A DNA stretch of 64,000 nucleotides from Terriglobia bacterium (GCA_020072565.1 JAIQGI010000025.1:21385-85384); one strand, 5' to 3'; shown: positions 34,918-44,645, counted from the stretch's first letter. Notes: generated from the letters alone by a model not told the origin. Translations and numbers: made by a program.

Positions 34918-35445
34918 TCAGTGGATGGAGTGCTTGCCGCCGCCGTGGGAATGGGGTTCGGGAGGAGCATTCTCATCTTCATCTATCATGGGATTTGGCG
35001 GCTCCACATCCCAATGCAGCTGGCTCCCGAAATTGGTTTGAAACAGATCGACGCAGGCTCGTGCATCTCCGTACCAGCTGTGAACCAGCTCCTGAGAGAT
35101 CTTGATGCGCAGCAGATCGCCCCAGGTCCGGCGGATTCCCAACGCCTCGTATTCGGGGAGTCCGGTGTCCAATTTGACATCCTCTGACAGGAGCACAGTG
35201 ATCGCGAGATTGTCAGGACCCGTTTCCTGCAGCAACACGCGGCCGCAAGGACTGCAGTGTGACTGCATATAGATGTCGTAGGCCTCGTGATCCTTGCCGC
35301 GGGCGCCCCGCTGCAACCGGAACAGCCCTTCATAGCGATGCTCCAGGCTATGAAGTTCCTCCTGGTGCCGTTCGCAATACTCCCCTTCTTGCGCCCTGGC
35401 CGGGTCACAGATCGAACATGGCGATTTTGTGTTTTTCGCGCTCAT
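34918..35445 (-). CDS. Hypothetical cytosolic protein with N-terminal CxxC and His-rich tail
   Basis: The start at 35445 (MSAKNTKSPCSICDPARAQ) has AAGGAAG 6-8 bases upstream; an in-frame ATG nine codons earlier is less well placed. The 175-residue product has a CSICD near residue 10, a CERHQEEL that may complete a zinc site, SHCSPCGRVL near residue 65, a WGDLLRIKISQELVHSWYGDA helix region and a tail rich in Glu, Pro and His (PEPHSHGGGKHSIH), which may bind metal. The family was not recognised. It is flanked by the dispersed repeat copy C. Confidence 0.65.
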   Translation of the reverse strand: MSAKNTKSPCSICDPARAQEGEYCERHQEELHSLEHRYEGLFRLQRGARGKDHEAYDIYMQSHCSPCGRVLLQETGPDNLAITVLLSEDVKLDTGLPEYEALGIRRTWGDLLRIKISQELVHSWYGDARACVDLFQTNFGSQLHWDVEPPNPMIDEDENAPPEPHSHGGGKHSIH

Positions 35446-35707
35446 CGGTCTCTTCCTTCGAGGCGCCATTGTCTCACGGATGCGCCGGGAAGTGAAGGAA
35501 GTGCACGCAAACGCACCGCAGGCGTGCCGCCGGCAACATCCGGAGTGCGACGTGTTTCTGCTGAGCATGCCCGAGAATACGAAACGGGCCTGGCATCACT
35601 TGAAACCGAAGGGCGTCAACACCAAAGGAACTGCATGCCGGGTCCGGTCGCCGATCTTCCCCTGCGGCTTGGCGGTTGGCCTGATTGGTGGTAATTTGAT
35701 GACCTGA

Positions 35708-36028
35708 CCCGAATTATTCGTGAAGCAGAACCGAACGCCGGTGAAAGGCAACAGAATTGGACGCGGATAAACGCTGGCAGGAGCTTTTGCCGTCCTGCTT
35801 GCCCGGAACGGGCTGTCGAGCGCTCCCGAGTGTTCGTCTGGGACCAGTTCCTCTGGGGGTGCGAGTGTTCGACAGCCCGTTCCGGGCAAGCACGACCAGC
35901 GCGAAGCGCTGGCGCCTGCGGCGCGGCAAAAGCTCCTGCACGCCGACCAAGACCGAACGGTCAGCGTCTGTCAGCGTTTTTCCGCGTCCAAAGATTTCTT
36001 TTGATCGCATATTCATGAATAATCCGGG
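35708..36028 (+). repeat. MITE-like dispersed repeat, copy C (longest copy)
   Basis: It starts CCCGAATTATTCGTGAAGCAG, continues ACAGAATTGGACGCGG and CAGGAGCTTTTGCCG, and later has GCGGCAAAAGCTCCTGC, TCAGCGTTTTTCCGCGTCC and ATATTCATGAATAATCCGGG. The two ends are imperfect inverted repeats of about 16 bp (CCCGRATTATTCRTGAA). Copy A is its reverse complement, copy B a shorter direct copy. The middle carries an extra inverted repeat (separate entry). Confidence 0.75.
35796..35892. repeat. 24-bp perfect inverted repeat nested in repeat copy C
   Basis: The arm 35796-35819 (TGCTTGCCCGGAACGGGCTG plus TCGA) is the exact complement of 35869-35892. The 49-bp loop contains CGAGTGTTCG motifs. The segment is absent from copies A and B, so it looks like a second element inserted into the first. 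Confidence 0.7.
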
Positions 36029-36064
36029 CTGGCAGGCCCCATCTGGCTTCCGGATTCCGGGTGA

Positions 36065-36841
36065 ATGATGCCGACGCGAATGGCACCAGCAATTGCCGCG
36101 ATCAGGCGCAACCTTGCCGAGAATGAGATCGTGCATCTGCGCGAATTGCCCTGGCCGCCGCGCATGCGCGTTCTCGAGCTTGCTCCGCATCCCGACGATT
36201 TTGATGCGATCGCGGTTACCCTGCGTTTCTTCCGGGACAGGGGCGACGAGATTCATCTCGTGGTCCTCAGCCCTTCCGCAAGCGGGGTGGAGGACAGTTT
36301 TTGCGCTCCACCCACACTCGCGGTCAAGGCTGCGCTTCGTGAGCGTGAGCAGCGGGAGAGTTGCCGCATGTTCGGCTTGCCCGACGACCGTATCGTCTTC
36401 CTGCGCCTGGTGGAGGATGAAGCGGGAGATCCGCGCGCGGAGGAAGATAATTATTCGATTGCATGCGCCCATCTGCTCCGGATCCGGCCGGATCTTGTGC
36501 TGTTGCCGCACGGGAATGATCCGAATCCGGGGCACCGCCTGGGATTCGATGTGCTGCTGCGCTTTGCCGCGCGCAGCGGGTTGCCTCCTGCGGCCCTTCT
36601 GAACCGCGACCCCAAGACACGGCATATGAGCCCGGATATATACACATTTTTTGAGGAAGAGGATGCGCGCTGGAAGGCGGAACTGCTCCGTTGCCATCGC
36701 TCCCAGCAACAACGAAACCTCAACAGTCGAGGTTGCGGATTCGACGAACGGATCCTTCAGGTCAACCGCCGGGCCGCAGGAGAGGTCACCGGGAGAGCTC
36801 CCTATGCCGAAGTCTTCGAACTCTGGCCCGGATCCCATTGA
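36065..36841 (+). CDS. PIG-L family deacetylase
   Basis: This 258-residue protein has the PIG-L zinc motif APHPDDFDAIA (near residue 40) and the distal histidine region LPHGNDPNPGHRLGFD, which together bind Zn in LmbE-like N-deacetylases. The VVLSPSASGVEDSF and PDDRIVFLRLVED segments fit the Rossmann-like core. Members deacetylate GlcNAc-type sugars in the making of thiols, antibiotics or GPI-like lipids, so the substrate is open. Closely spaced in-frame starts (36065, 36068, 36080) exist and none has a strong Shine-Dalgarno. It converges on ackA. Its upstream border is repeat copy C. Confidence 0.9.
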   Translation: MMPTRMAPAIAAIRRNLAENEIVHLRELPWPPRMRVLELAPHPDDFDAIAVTLRFFRDRGDEIHLVVLSPSASGVEDSFCAPPTLAVKAALREREQRESCRMFGLPDDRIVFLRLVEDEAGDPRAEEDNYSIACAHLLRIRPDLVLLPHGNDPNPGHRLGFDVLLRFAARSGLPPAALLNRDPKTRHMSPDIYTFFEEEDARWKAELLRCHRSQQQRNLNSRGCGFDERILQVNRRAAGEVTGRAPYAEVFELWPGSH

Positions 36842-36938
36842 ATGCCGCCGGCCTCACGGCATCGGAACCAGGTACAGTCGCAGCATTCGTTTTCCCGTAG
36901 TATGATGCCTTCCTCATGGCAAACATGCTGATGATGTC

Positions 36939-38129
36939 TTACAGGCTCCGTTGGCGCTGTGCCAGCAGGCCGAACGTGTGACGGGCGATAATTAAATCTT
37001 CGTTCGTCGGGATGATGCGCACGGTGCAGCCGCTTCCCGGACTCGAAACCGGATCGGCGTTGGTCGCGTTTCTCCCTTCATCGAGCGTGATGCCGAGGAA
37101 GCCCAGGCCGTGGCAGACGGCCGAGCGAACAGGCGCGGCCTTCTCGCCGATGCCGCCGGTAAACACGAGAGTATCGAGGCCGCCGAGCGTTGCCGCCATC
37201 GCGCCGATGTGCTTGCGCACGTGATAGCAAAACAGATCGATGGCCAGCGCGGCGTTGGAATCATGCTCTCGCCGGGACAATAGGGTGCGCATGTCGGGGC
37301 TGATCCCTGAAACTCCGAGGAGTCCTGCCTGTTTGTCCACCAGATCCTCTATCTGCCCTCTGGTATATCCCTTTTCATTCATCAGATAGAGAAGCACGCC
37401 GGGATCCAGATCCCCGCTGCGGGTCCCCATCATGAAGCCGCCGGTGGGCGTGAGCCCCATGGTTGTGTCTATGGGACGGCCGTCCCGGATCGCAGCCATG
37501 CTGGCGCCGTTTCCCAGGTGCGCGATGAGAACACGTCCGACTGCAGCGACGCCCAGGGCGCTCAATACGTATTCATAGGAGAGGCCATGGAATCCGTAGC
37601 GCCGCAGTCCTTCCTCCCAGAACCGCTTGGGCAAAGGGAAGAGCTGAGCCAGCTCAGGCATGCGTCGATGGAAGGCGGTATCGAAACAGGCAACCTGCGG
37701 GAGTTCCGGGTAGTAGCCGGCCACGGCCTCGATTCCTTCGATTTGAGAAGGAAGGTGAAGGGGCGCAAAGCCGACGAGATTTTTGAGTTCCGCAACGAGT
37801 TCCTTGTCCACCCGCGCAGGCTCGAAACGGGTCAATCCGCCGTGGACGACACGGTGGCCGACGGCGGTCGGCCTGGCAAGGCGGAGGTCTTCGACTTGAT
37901 GAAATGCCGCATCCACGGCGGCGCGATGATCCTGGAAATCCCGTTTCGACTCGAAGGCATCGGCCCTCATGCCGGTGCGAACCGACATGCGCCCGCCATC
38001 AAGACCGATACGTTCCATCGAACCCTGCGCCAGCAGGGTTTCGTCCTCACGCCCCATCCGATATAGGGCATACTTGAGCGAGGAGGAGCCGCTGTTCAGA
38101 CAAAGGATGTAATGGATGCTGTTCATCAT
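36939..38129 (-). CDS. ackA: Acetate kinase
   Basis: This 396-residue enzyme makes acetate + ATP from acetyl phosphate + ADP. Signatures are ILCLNSGSSSLKYALY at the N terminus, VGHRVVHGG, CFDTAFHRRMPELA, RYGFHGLSYEYV, IAHLGNGASMAAI, GLTPTGGFMMGTRSGDLDPG and VFTGGIGEKAAPVR. It is followed by the usual C-terminal IPTNEDLIIARHT. The start is one of two adjacent ATGs (38129/38126) and has no strong Shine-Dalgarno. It lies 19 bases after the phosphoketolase stop, so the two are an operon that turns sugar phosphate into acetate with ATP gain. Confidence 0.97.
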   Translation of the reverse strand: MMNSIHYILCLNSGSSSLKYALYRMGREDETLLAQGSMERIGLDGGRMSVRTGMRADAFESKRDFQDHRAAVDAAFHQVEDLRLARPTAVGHRVVHGGLTRFEPARVDKELVAELKNLVGFAPLHLPSQIEGIEAVAGYYPELPQVACFDTAFHRRMPELAQLFPLPKRFWEEGLRRYGFHGLSYEYVLSALGVAAVGRVLIAHLGNGASMAAIRDGRPIDTTMGLTPTGGFMMGTRSGDLDPGVLLYLMNEKGYTRGQIEDLVDKQAGLLGVSGISPDMRTLLSRREHDSNAALAIDLFCYHVRKHIGAMAATLGGLDTLVFTGGIGEKAAPVRSAVCHGLGFLGITLDEGRNATNADPVSSPGSGCTVRIIPTNEDLIIARHTFGLLAQRQRSL

Positions 38130-38148
38130 GTCGGGGCCCGCATTCTTC

Positions 38149-40521
38149 TCAGGCGCTCGGGTTCTTCCACATCCAATTTCGTATCTCCGGCATGTCCTGA
38201 CCGTAACAGGCAATGTATTGCCTGTGCTCCACCAGCTTGTCGCGCACGAACTGCCTGATATATGCGGTGATCGGCCCCAGCTTCGGGACTCGCTCGGCCA
38301 CGTCGGCAACCAGGTGGAACCGGTCGAGATCGTTGCGCACCGTCATGTCGAACGGAGTCGTGGTGGTTCCCTCCTCTTTGTATCCGCGCACATGGAGATT
38401 CTTGTGATTGGTGCGTCGGTAGGCCAGCCGGTGTATCAGCATAGGATATCCGTGATAGGCGAAGATTATCGGCCTGTCCACGGTGAAGAGGGCGTCGAAT
38501 TCCTTGTCGGAGAGTCCGTGGGGATGTTCCTCCTTGGGCTGGAGCGTCATCAGATCCACAACATTGATGACTCGCACCTTCAGGTCCGGCATCTTTTCAC
38601 GCATGATTTCGACTGCAGCAAGTGTCTCGACCGTCGGAACATCGCCGCAACATGCCATGACCACGTCGGGTTCCGATCCCATGTCGTTGCTCGCCCACTC
38701 CCAGATGCCGATGCCGGAGGTGCAGTGCTTGACGGCCGCATCCATGCTGAGCCACTGGGGCTGCAGCTGCTTGCCCGCAACAATCACGTTGACATAATTA
38801 CGGCTGCGGAGGCAATGGTCGGTGACCGAAAGCAGCGTATTGGCATCGGGCGGAAAATACACGCGCACCACATCGGCTTTCTTGTTCACGACGTGATCGA
38901 TGAAACCCGGATCCTGATGGCTGAATCCGTTGTGGTCCTGGCGCCAGACATGCGACGTGAGGAGGATATTCAGCGAAGCGATCGGGCGCCGCCAAGGGAT
39001 TTCGTGTCTGGTAATCTTGAGCCACTTGGCATGCTGGTTGAACATCGAATCGACGATGTGGATGAATGCTTCGTAACAGGAAAAGAACCCGTGCCGGCCC
39101 GTCAGCAGGTATCCCTCGAGCCATCCCTGACAGGTGTGCTCGCTCAGGATCTCCATGACTCTTCCCTGTGGAGAGAGATGGTCGTCATCCGGCAGGATAT
39201 CCGCCATCCAGGTCTTGTCCGTGGCTTCGAGTACGTCGCCGAGGCGATTGGACGCGGTCTCATCCGGGCCCATGATCCGGAAGTTGCGGCTCTCCATATT
39301 CTGCTTCATCACATCTTTGAGAAAGTGCCCCATTACCCTGGTCGCCTCCGCCGTGACGGCGCCCGGCCCGGGAACATCGACCGCGTAATCGCGGAAGTCC
39401 GGCAGGCGCAAATCCTTCAGCAGCAGCCCCCCATTTGCGTGGGGATTGGCGCCCATGCGGCGATCCCCCTCGGGTGCCAGCGCCGCCAGCTCGGGTCTGA
39501 TGGCGCCGCGATCGTCGAACAGCTCCTCGGGCCGGTAGCCCTTCATCCACTCTTCCAGCAGTCTGATGTGCTCCGGCTGCTCAGCCGCGGCGGAGAACGG
39601 AACCTGGTGGGATCTCCATGAACCCTCTGTTTTCAGGCCGTCGACCTGCTTTGGCCCGGTCCAGCCCTTGGGAGTTTGCAGGATGATCATGGGCCATTTC
39701 GGGCGCCGGGCGACGCCGCTCCCGCGCGCCTCGCCCTGGATAGCTCTGATTTCCGCGACTATCACATCCAGTGTCGATGCCATCAGTTCATGCATGGCCT
39801 CCGGTTCGGATCCCTCGACGAAGTAAGGCTTGTAGCCGTAACCGATAAACAGGCTTTCTAATTCCCCGCGGCTGATGCGAGCCGGGATCGTCGGATTCGC
39901 GATTTTGTATCCGTTCAGGTGGAGGATGGGGAGCACTGCCCCATCGGTGATCGGATTGAGAAATTTATTCGAGTGCCAGGAGGTGGCCATCGGGCCGGTT
40001 TCCGATTCGCCGTCCCCCACGACGCAGGCGACAATGAGGTCAGGATTGTCGAATGCCGCGCCGTACGCATGCGATAGTGAATAGCCAAGCTCGCCGCCTT
40101 CATGGATCGAACCCGGCGTTTCAGGCGCCGCGTGGCTCGGGATCCCGCCAGGAAAGGAAAACTGTCTGAAGAGTCTCCTCAATCCTTCGCCATCCTTGGA
40201 GATGTTCGGATAAAACTCGGTATAGCTGCCCTCGAGATAGGTGTTGGCTACCACGGCAGGGCCTCCGTGGCCGGGGCCGGCGATGAAGATCATGTTGAGG
40301 CCAAGCTCTTTGATTATCCGATTGAGGTGCACGTAGACGAAATTCAGCCCCGGCGTGGTGCCCCAGTGTCCCAGCAGCCTCCGTTTGATATGTTCAGGTG
40401 CAAGAGGTTTCTTCAACAACGGGTTGTCGTAGAGATAGATCTGGCCTACCGAAAGATAGTTTGCCGCCCTCCAGTAAGCATCCATCGCCTGGAGTTGCTT
40501 CTTTGAAAGAGCGAAGTTCAT
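38149..40521 (-). CDS. xfp: Xylulose-5-phosphate/fructose-6-phosphate phosphoketolase
   Basis: This 790-residue ThDP enzyme splits xylulose 5-phosphate (and perhaps fructose 6-phosphate) with phosphate into acetyl phosphate and glyceraldehyde 3-phosphate (or erythrose 4-phosphate). Visible motifs are [49 protein letters not shown], the ThDP site [15 protein letters not shown]...[11 protein letters not shown], and C-terminal [16 protein letters not shown] [14 protein letters not shown]. The start [13 protein letters not shown] (40521) is the family norm, although the frame opens earlier. ackA follows after 19 bases. Together they form the phosphoketolase bypass. Confidence 0.97.
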   Translation of the reverse strand: MNFALSKKQLQAMDAYWRAANYLSVGQIYLYDNPLLKKPLAPEHIKRRLLGHWGTTPGLNFVYVHLNRIIKELGLNMIFIAGPGHGGPAVVANTYLEGSYTEFYPNISKDGEGLRRLFRQFSFPGGIPSHAAPETPGSIHEGGELGYSLSHAYGAAFDNPDLIVACVVGDGESETGPMATSWHSNKFLNPITDGAVLPILHLNGYKIANPTIPARISRGELESLFIGYGYKPYFVEGSEPEAMHELMASTLDVIVAEIRAIQGEARGSGVARRPKWPMIILQTPKGWTGPKQVDGLKTEGSWRSHQVPFSAAAEQPEHIRLLEEWMKGYRPEELFDDRGAIRPELAALAPEGDRRMGANPHANGGLLLKDLRLPDFRDYAVDVPGPGAVTAEATRVMGHFLKDVMKQNMESRNFRIMGPDETASNRLGDVLEATDKTWMADILPDDDHLSPQGRVMEILSEHTCQGWLEGYLLTGRHGFFSCYEAFIHIVDSMFNQHAKWLKITRHEIPWRRPIASLNILLTSHVWRQDHNGFSHQDPGFIDHVVNKKADVVRVYFPPDANTLLSVTDHCLRSRNYVNVIVAGKQLQPQWLSMDAAVKHCTSGIGIWEWASNDMGSEPDVVMACCGDVPTVETLAAVEIMREKMPDLKVRVINVVDLMTLQPKEEHPHGLSDKEFDALFTVDRPIIFAYHGYPMLIHRLAYRRTNHKNLHVRGYKEEGTTTTPFDMTVRNDLDRFHLVADVAERVPKLGPITAYIRQFVRDKLVEHRQYIACYGQDMPEIRNWMWKNPSA

Positions 40522-40956
40522 GGCGCCCCCCATATCTGCTGTTATTGAATATATCGTTGCCGGCACACTCGATCCAGCCGAAATGAACAGTCCGAATAAG
40601 CTGCCGATTGCGCGGTAATGTGGAAACCAGAGCGGTCGGCTGCAATCCATGCTCCGAAAATAGACTCTGCCGAGCGCGGTCGGGCCGCCCGCGCCCACGA
40701 CGTGGGTCGCGTCTGGCAGCCGCGACCCGCCTCAGCTCTCCCACCATCGCCCCGATTTTCATGCGTCGCAGGGTGAGCCCCTGGCACATGGGGGACTGCT
40801 CCAAATGCGCCGGCGTGCCTACATGGAGAAAGAATTCCGCATGCCCGCATCAGCGTTCCGTCGTATGATCTCCCCAACAGGAAAGTTCATTTGCCTGTCA
40901 TTTATTCGGCGCATGGCTTCAGACCCATGATTCATCGTGGGCAGCGGAGAACTTCT
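40522..40956. other. Divergent intergenic region without a recognised gene
   Basis: About 435 bases between xfp and the S41-like gene. Bases just upstream of xfp are AT-richer (GTTATTGAATATATCGTTG) and probably include its promoter. No riboswitch, repeat or coding frame could be supported. Confidence 0.4.
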
Positions 40957-43185
40957 ATGCGAAGACATGTCGGCTTCATCATCCTGCTGGCTTTTGCCGC
41001 ACTAGCCACATTGCCTGCCGCGGCTCGTCGCGAGCCAGACATCCAAACGCAGCGGCTCGCCAAACTCGGCAAAGTCTGGTTGACCACGAAGTTTGCGCAC
41101 CCGCGCGTCGCGCTCACGGATCGAGACTGGGATGGCGCGCTCGTCAGCGCGTTGCCGGGCGTGAAAGCGGCCACCGATGACAAGTCCTTTGCCGAGGCCA
41201 TTGGCGCCATGCTCGTCACGCTCGACGATCCGGTGACGCGCGTCGTCAACCCGGGCGAGCCAGGCGCGGGAGGAAGCCAGGCATCCCCAGCCGGGAGTGG
41301 CATCAAGATCGCGGCCTCCCCGGATGGCGCTCTTATCCTGGACATGCGCGCGCCGGGAACACCGGTGGATTTCGCTGCAATCCAAAAGACCATCACGGCC
41401 AACCTGGACGCGATCACCAAGGCCGAGCGCATGATTGTCGATCTTCGCGGCACACGGGCGACCGGGACTCAGCTGGTATCCATGCTTCAAGCGTTTCTGA
41501 TCTCCCATCCCATAACGCTTCCGGCAACACGGCATGTTCTGCACTCCGGTTACCGGGCGCAGGTAGGTGGGGCTGCTTTCTATAACTCGCAATACACGAT
41601 CGACGCAGCGACGACGGTGCTACCGCGGCCCGGTCTAGGCCCGCGGCGGGTGGCGTTCGTGCTCGACCGCACCGTGACCGTGCCTGTACTCGCGATGGCG
41701 CTTCAGGCCGAAGGATCAGGGGCCATCGTCGTGGTTGGCCAGGCGCCCTTGATGCCGGTGAGCGTTCTCTCGATAGCGCTCGGCGGCGGCTCGTATGCAG
41801 TGATCCGTGCCAGTGATTTGGTATGCAACGGTCGTCGAATCGATGCACGGCCCGATGCGACGCTGGAAGCGAACGAGCCCGATGACCGCGTCTACATACA
41901 GGCATCCGGACTGATTGCTACTGCGCGGCCCCCGTCTCCGGGTGTCGAGGATCTGTCGCCGCTCTGGAAACCAGAAGCGGGTTATGCCGACGAATCCTGC
42001 CCATCGGAAGCCCATCGGCTGCTCGCGGTGTTCCGGCTGTGGGGTGTCTTCGACTATTTCTTCCCTTACAAACACCTGCTCGACAAGCCGTGGGACGATG
42101 TGCTCGAGGAGTTCATTCCGCGTGTGCTCGCGGTGCAAAACGAACTTGAGTACGCTCAGACGATGGCCCAGATGGCCGCGCGCGGACAGGACAGCCATAT
42201 CGGCATCACGGGGAGCAGAGCGCTGTCGAAGTGGCTCGGCGAAATGCCGCCGCCCGTGTTTATACGTTTTATCGAAGGCAAGCCCATCGTGACGCGGATT
42301 CTCGATGACAAGGCCGCGGCTGGGTTAAGGGTTGGCGACGAAATCGTCACGGTGGACGGCGAACAGGCGGGAGCCAGAGGCCTGCGGCTGGAACAGTATC
42401 TTGCGTTCTCAACCCCTGCGGGGCGCGACCGGACCGTCGAGTCGCGCATGCTCAGCGGGGACCCCGGATCTACTGCACGTCTCGCTGTCAGAGGCGCGGA
42501 CGCTGCCGTGCGCGAAGTTTCCGTTCAGCGTCCCGAGCGTGCCACGCCGGCCGCGCAGCGTGACGGTGAGGTCGTGCGGCTTCTCGATGGCAACATCGGC
42601 TATGCGGACCTCGACCGGCTGGAGGTCGCCGACGTGCCGCAGATGTTCGCCCGTTTCCGGAACGCCGTCGGCATCATCTTCGACATGCGAGGCTATCCGC
42701 GTTCCACGGCATGGGCGATTGCGCCCCGGATCAACACACGGAAACCTTCGGCCGCTGCCCTCTTTTTCCGGCCTCTCCTCGAGGCGGGGTCGACAACCAA
42801 TCGCCTCACTTTTCTGCAGCCACTCCCGCCGACGACAACCTGGGTATACGAACGGCCGACCGTGATGCTCATCGACGAGCGCACGATCAGCCAGGCCGAA
42901 CATACCGGGCTTTTCTTCAAGGCTGCAAATGGCACCACATTCATCGGCAGCCCCACGACCGGCGCCAACGGCGACGTCACAAGCACGGTGTTGCCTGGCG
43001 GCTTGCGCGTGTCGTTCACCGGCCACGACGTGCGCTACCCGGATGGGCGTCAGTTGCAGCGAGTGGGACTCATTCCAGACGTGGAGGTCAAGCCCACGAT
43101 CGCCGGCATCCGCGCCGGGCGCGATGAGGTGCTCGAGCGCGCAGTCAAGTACCTGACCGGGACCATGAAGTCGCCGGAAGAATAA
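40957..43185 (+). CDS. Secreted S41-family peptidase (C-terminal-processing-protease-like)
   Basis: Starting at 40957 (MRRHVGFIILLAFAALATLPAAA) gives a signal peptide and 742 residues; GGAGA lies about 8 bases upstream. After an N-terminal domain of about 310 residues come HRLLAVFRLWGVFDYFFPYKHL (S41 N-domain), a PDZ domain (IVTRILDDKAAAGLRVGDEIVTVDG) and the S41 core: GNIGYADLDRL, IIFDMRGYP, VMLIDERTISQAEHTG and VGLIPDVEVKPT. The serine of TISQAEH is the expected nucleophile. Such proteases degrade or trim envelope proteins. It is a single gene, and a broken kinase fragment abuts its 3' end on the other strand. Confidence 0.85.
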   Translation: MRRHVGFIILLAFAALATLPAAARREPDIQTQRLAKLGKVWLTTKFAHPRVALTDRDWDGALVSALPGVKAATDDKSFAEAIGAMLVTLDDPVTRVVNPGEPGAGGSQASPAGSGIKIAASPDGALILDMRAPGTPVDFAAIQKTITANLDAITKAERMIVDLRGTRATGTQLVSMLQAFLISHPITLPATRHVLHSGYRAQVGGAAFYNSQYTIDAATTVLPRPGLGPRRVAFVLDRTVTVPVLAMALQAEGSGAIVVVGQAPLMPVSVLSIALGGGSYAVIRASDLVCNGRRIDARPDATLEANEPDDRVYIQASGLIATARPPSPGVEDLSPLWKPEAGYADESCPSEAHRLLAVFRLWGVFDYFFPYKHLLDKPWDDVLEEFIPRVLAVQNELEYAQTMAQMAARGQDSHIGITGSRALSKWLGEMPPPVFIRFIEGKPIVTRILDDKAAAGLRVGDEIVTVDGEQAGARGLRLEQYLAFSTPAGRDRTVESRMLSGDPGSTARLAVRGADAAVREVSVQRPERATPAAQRDGEVVRLLDGNIGYADLDRLEVADVPQMFARFRNAVGIIFDMRGYPRSTAWAIAPRINTRKPSAAALFFRPLLEAGSTTNRLTFLQPLPPTTTWVYERPTVMLIDERTISQAEHTGLFFKAANGTTFIGSPTTGANGDVTSTVLPGGLRVSFTGHDVRYPDGRQLQRVGLIPDVEVKPTIAGIRAGRDEVLERAVKYLTGTMKSPEE

Positions 43186-43191
43186 AAACGG

Positions 43192-43440
43192 TTCGGGGGC
43201 CATCGCTGCGGCGACAACGCCGCTCATGCTGTCCGGCAGGCTCGGATTAAGATCGGCGGCGGGCACTCGCTGCGTGAGAATCGCCATGGCGAGTTCCACG
43301 CCTTCCGAGGCCTCGAAAGGCTTTCTCCCGGTTAGGAGTTCGAAGAGAACCATACCCAGGCTGTAGATGTCGTTGCGGGCATCGGGCGGCTTTCCCAGCA
43401 CCTGCTCGGGGGACTTATAGGGCAGTGTGCCCACGGGCCC
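43192..43440 (-). pseudogene. Ser/Thr protein kinase fragment (subdomains VIII-X)
   Basis: The minus-strand frame reads GPVGTLPYKSPEQVLGKPPDARNDIYSLGMVLFELLTGRKPFEASEG and stops being kinase-like after MSGVVAAAMAPE. This is the activation-segment end (G-T-x-x-Y-x-S-P-E-Q) and helix F region (D-I-Y-S-L-G) of a PknB-type kinase. The N-lobe, catalytic loop and C-terminal end are missing on both sides. The fragment begins 6 bases beyond the S41 stop. It is a relic, probably left by recombination among the kinase genes that follow. Confidence 0.8.
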
Positions 43441-43527
43441 GCAATTCCTGTTGATCGCACGCGGAACCAAGCTTAGACTTGGCCCGGATTCAAGCGAAGA
43501 TTGCAGGGTGCAGGACCGGCTTGATGA

Positions 43528-43881
43528 TTGCTCTATCCCACTGAGGCTCACGCCCACGTAGTTAACAAAACCCATCCCGGCTACGTGATAATCGTCGGCA
43601 TGTCTGTTGGTGCGGATCATGCAATGCACATGTTTACTTCACCGGGTGGCTTTGGGATTCGCGTCAACGGAATCCTTTCATTGGGCCGTAACCTGGATCT
43701 TGGGACGTGTTGGGCAACCAAAGTGTTTTCACGATTTCACGCCGCAAACTCGGAGGAGGTGCTGGAAGGGGTAAAATCTGTTGGCCAAAGTGTTGGTTCC
43801 TTAACGGAATGGCTCGCGCTGCACAACTATCTTGTGCAGGTGTTCTACAAATGGGGCGCAGACACGGACGCGCTCCGTTAA
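43528..43881 (+). pseudogene. Possible alpha/beta-hydrolase fragment
   Basis: A frame of 117 residues contains YVIIVGMSVGADHAM, which resembles a nucleophile elbow (G-x-S-x-G) of alpha/beta hydrolases, then VNGILSLGRNLDLGTCWATKVFSRFH, a pattern seen in YheT-like hydrolases. No Shine-Dalgarno precedes the start and no catalytic Asp or His domain follows. It is probably a remnant, but could be a chance frame. Confidence 0.3.
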
Positions 43882-43929
43882 GTCGGTCAGCTTGTTTGAC
43901 CTGCCCGGCAAGAATACGAAGGAGATGAA

Positions 43930-44499
43930 ATGAGCGAACTTTCTGCACGAGTCAAACTCGCTTCAGTGGAGCAACCGCTGCCGAAAATGTGGATAGGTAT
44001 TTTGCTGGGAATTCTGTTTCTGGTCTTGGAATTGATCGAGGGCGTTTCGTCGCCCAACGTCGAAGGGCCAACGGGAGCAACAGTAGCTTCGCTGCTAACC
44101 AGTTTTTCGATTTGGTTTTACTGGCTTTATTGTGTTTTCAAATTCCACGACGCTGTCGGTCGAATTCCAGGCTATCAACACCCGATCACACCGGCGCGCG
44201 CGGTTGCATTACATTTTGTGCCATTTTACAACTTCTATTGGATTTTCAGGTGGCCCACCGCGCTGGCCCGTTTTGTTAACTGGCGGATGCAGGCGAAGAA
44301 AATGAGGGGCTGGATAGCGGGCCTCCTTGTGCTGGCCGCCGTCCTGACATTCCGATTTCTTGACGGTTTTTTAGGCGCGATGCTGCTTTTTGGGTGTGGC
44401 TGGTATATCTGCAGACAGTTGAGGCACGCCTTCGCAGCTCCGCCAGTACCCGAATCTGCCATGAGCCCGCCATCTCGTACTGGAATACTCCAACTTTAA
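43930..44499 (+). CDS. Hypothetical integral membrane protein
   Basis: This 189-residue protein has an AAGGAG Shine-Dalgarno 6 bases before the ATG. Four hydrophobic segments lie near residues 20-38, 52-72, 96-112 and 126-160. The third contains ALHFVPFYNFYWIFRWP, a motif seen in DUF4328/DUF805-like small membrane proteins. Base composition is less GC-rich than its neighbours. Function is unknown. It stands between relics and the kinase block. Confidence 0.7.
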   Translation: MSELSARVKLASVEQPLPKMWIGILLGILFLVLELIEGVSSPNVEGPTGATVASLLTSFSIWFYWLYCVFKFHDAVGRIPGYQHPITPARAVALHFVPFYNFYWIFRWPTALARFVNWRMQAKKMRGWIAGLLVLAAVLTFRFLDGFLGAMLLFGCGWYICRQLRHAFAAPPVPESAMSPPSRTGILQL

Positions 44500-44615
44500 A
44501 GGAGCCGTGGAGAAGTGTCTCCCGCCACACCCTCTCTCAGGTTTCGAAGTATCATCCTGGAACAGCCCGAACAGAGTCGTAGATGGATGGTCCTCGACTG
44601 CTTCGAAAATAGACA

Positions 44616-44645
44616 AATCGGAATCGGAATCGGGATCGCAATCGG
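44616..44645 (+). repeat. Hexanucleotide microsatellite (AATCGG)5
   Basis: Five tandem units AATCGG occur, the fourth altered to GATCGC. They lie in the gap 44500-44871, which has no supported gene. Short arrays of this kind can change length by slippage; here it is about 230 bases upstream of a kinase gene. Confidence 0.75.

Noticed and set aside
38116..39621. 501-residue plus-strand open frame
   Set aside because: Antisense to the phosphoketolase; no domain and no ribosome-binding site.
42409..43190. Continuation of the minus-strand kinase frame through the S41 gene
   Set aside because: Only 43192-43440 is kinase-like; beyond it the reading is antisense to the S41 peptidase and lacks kinase features.
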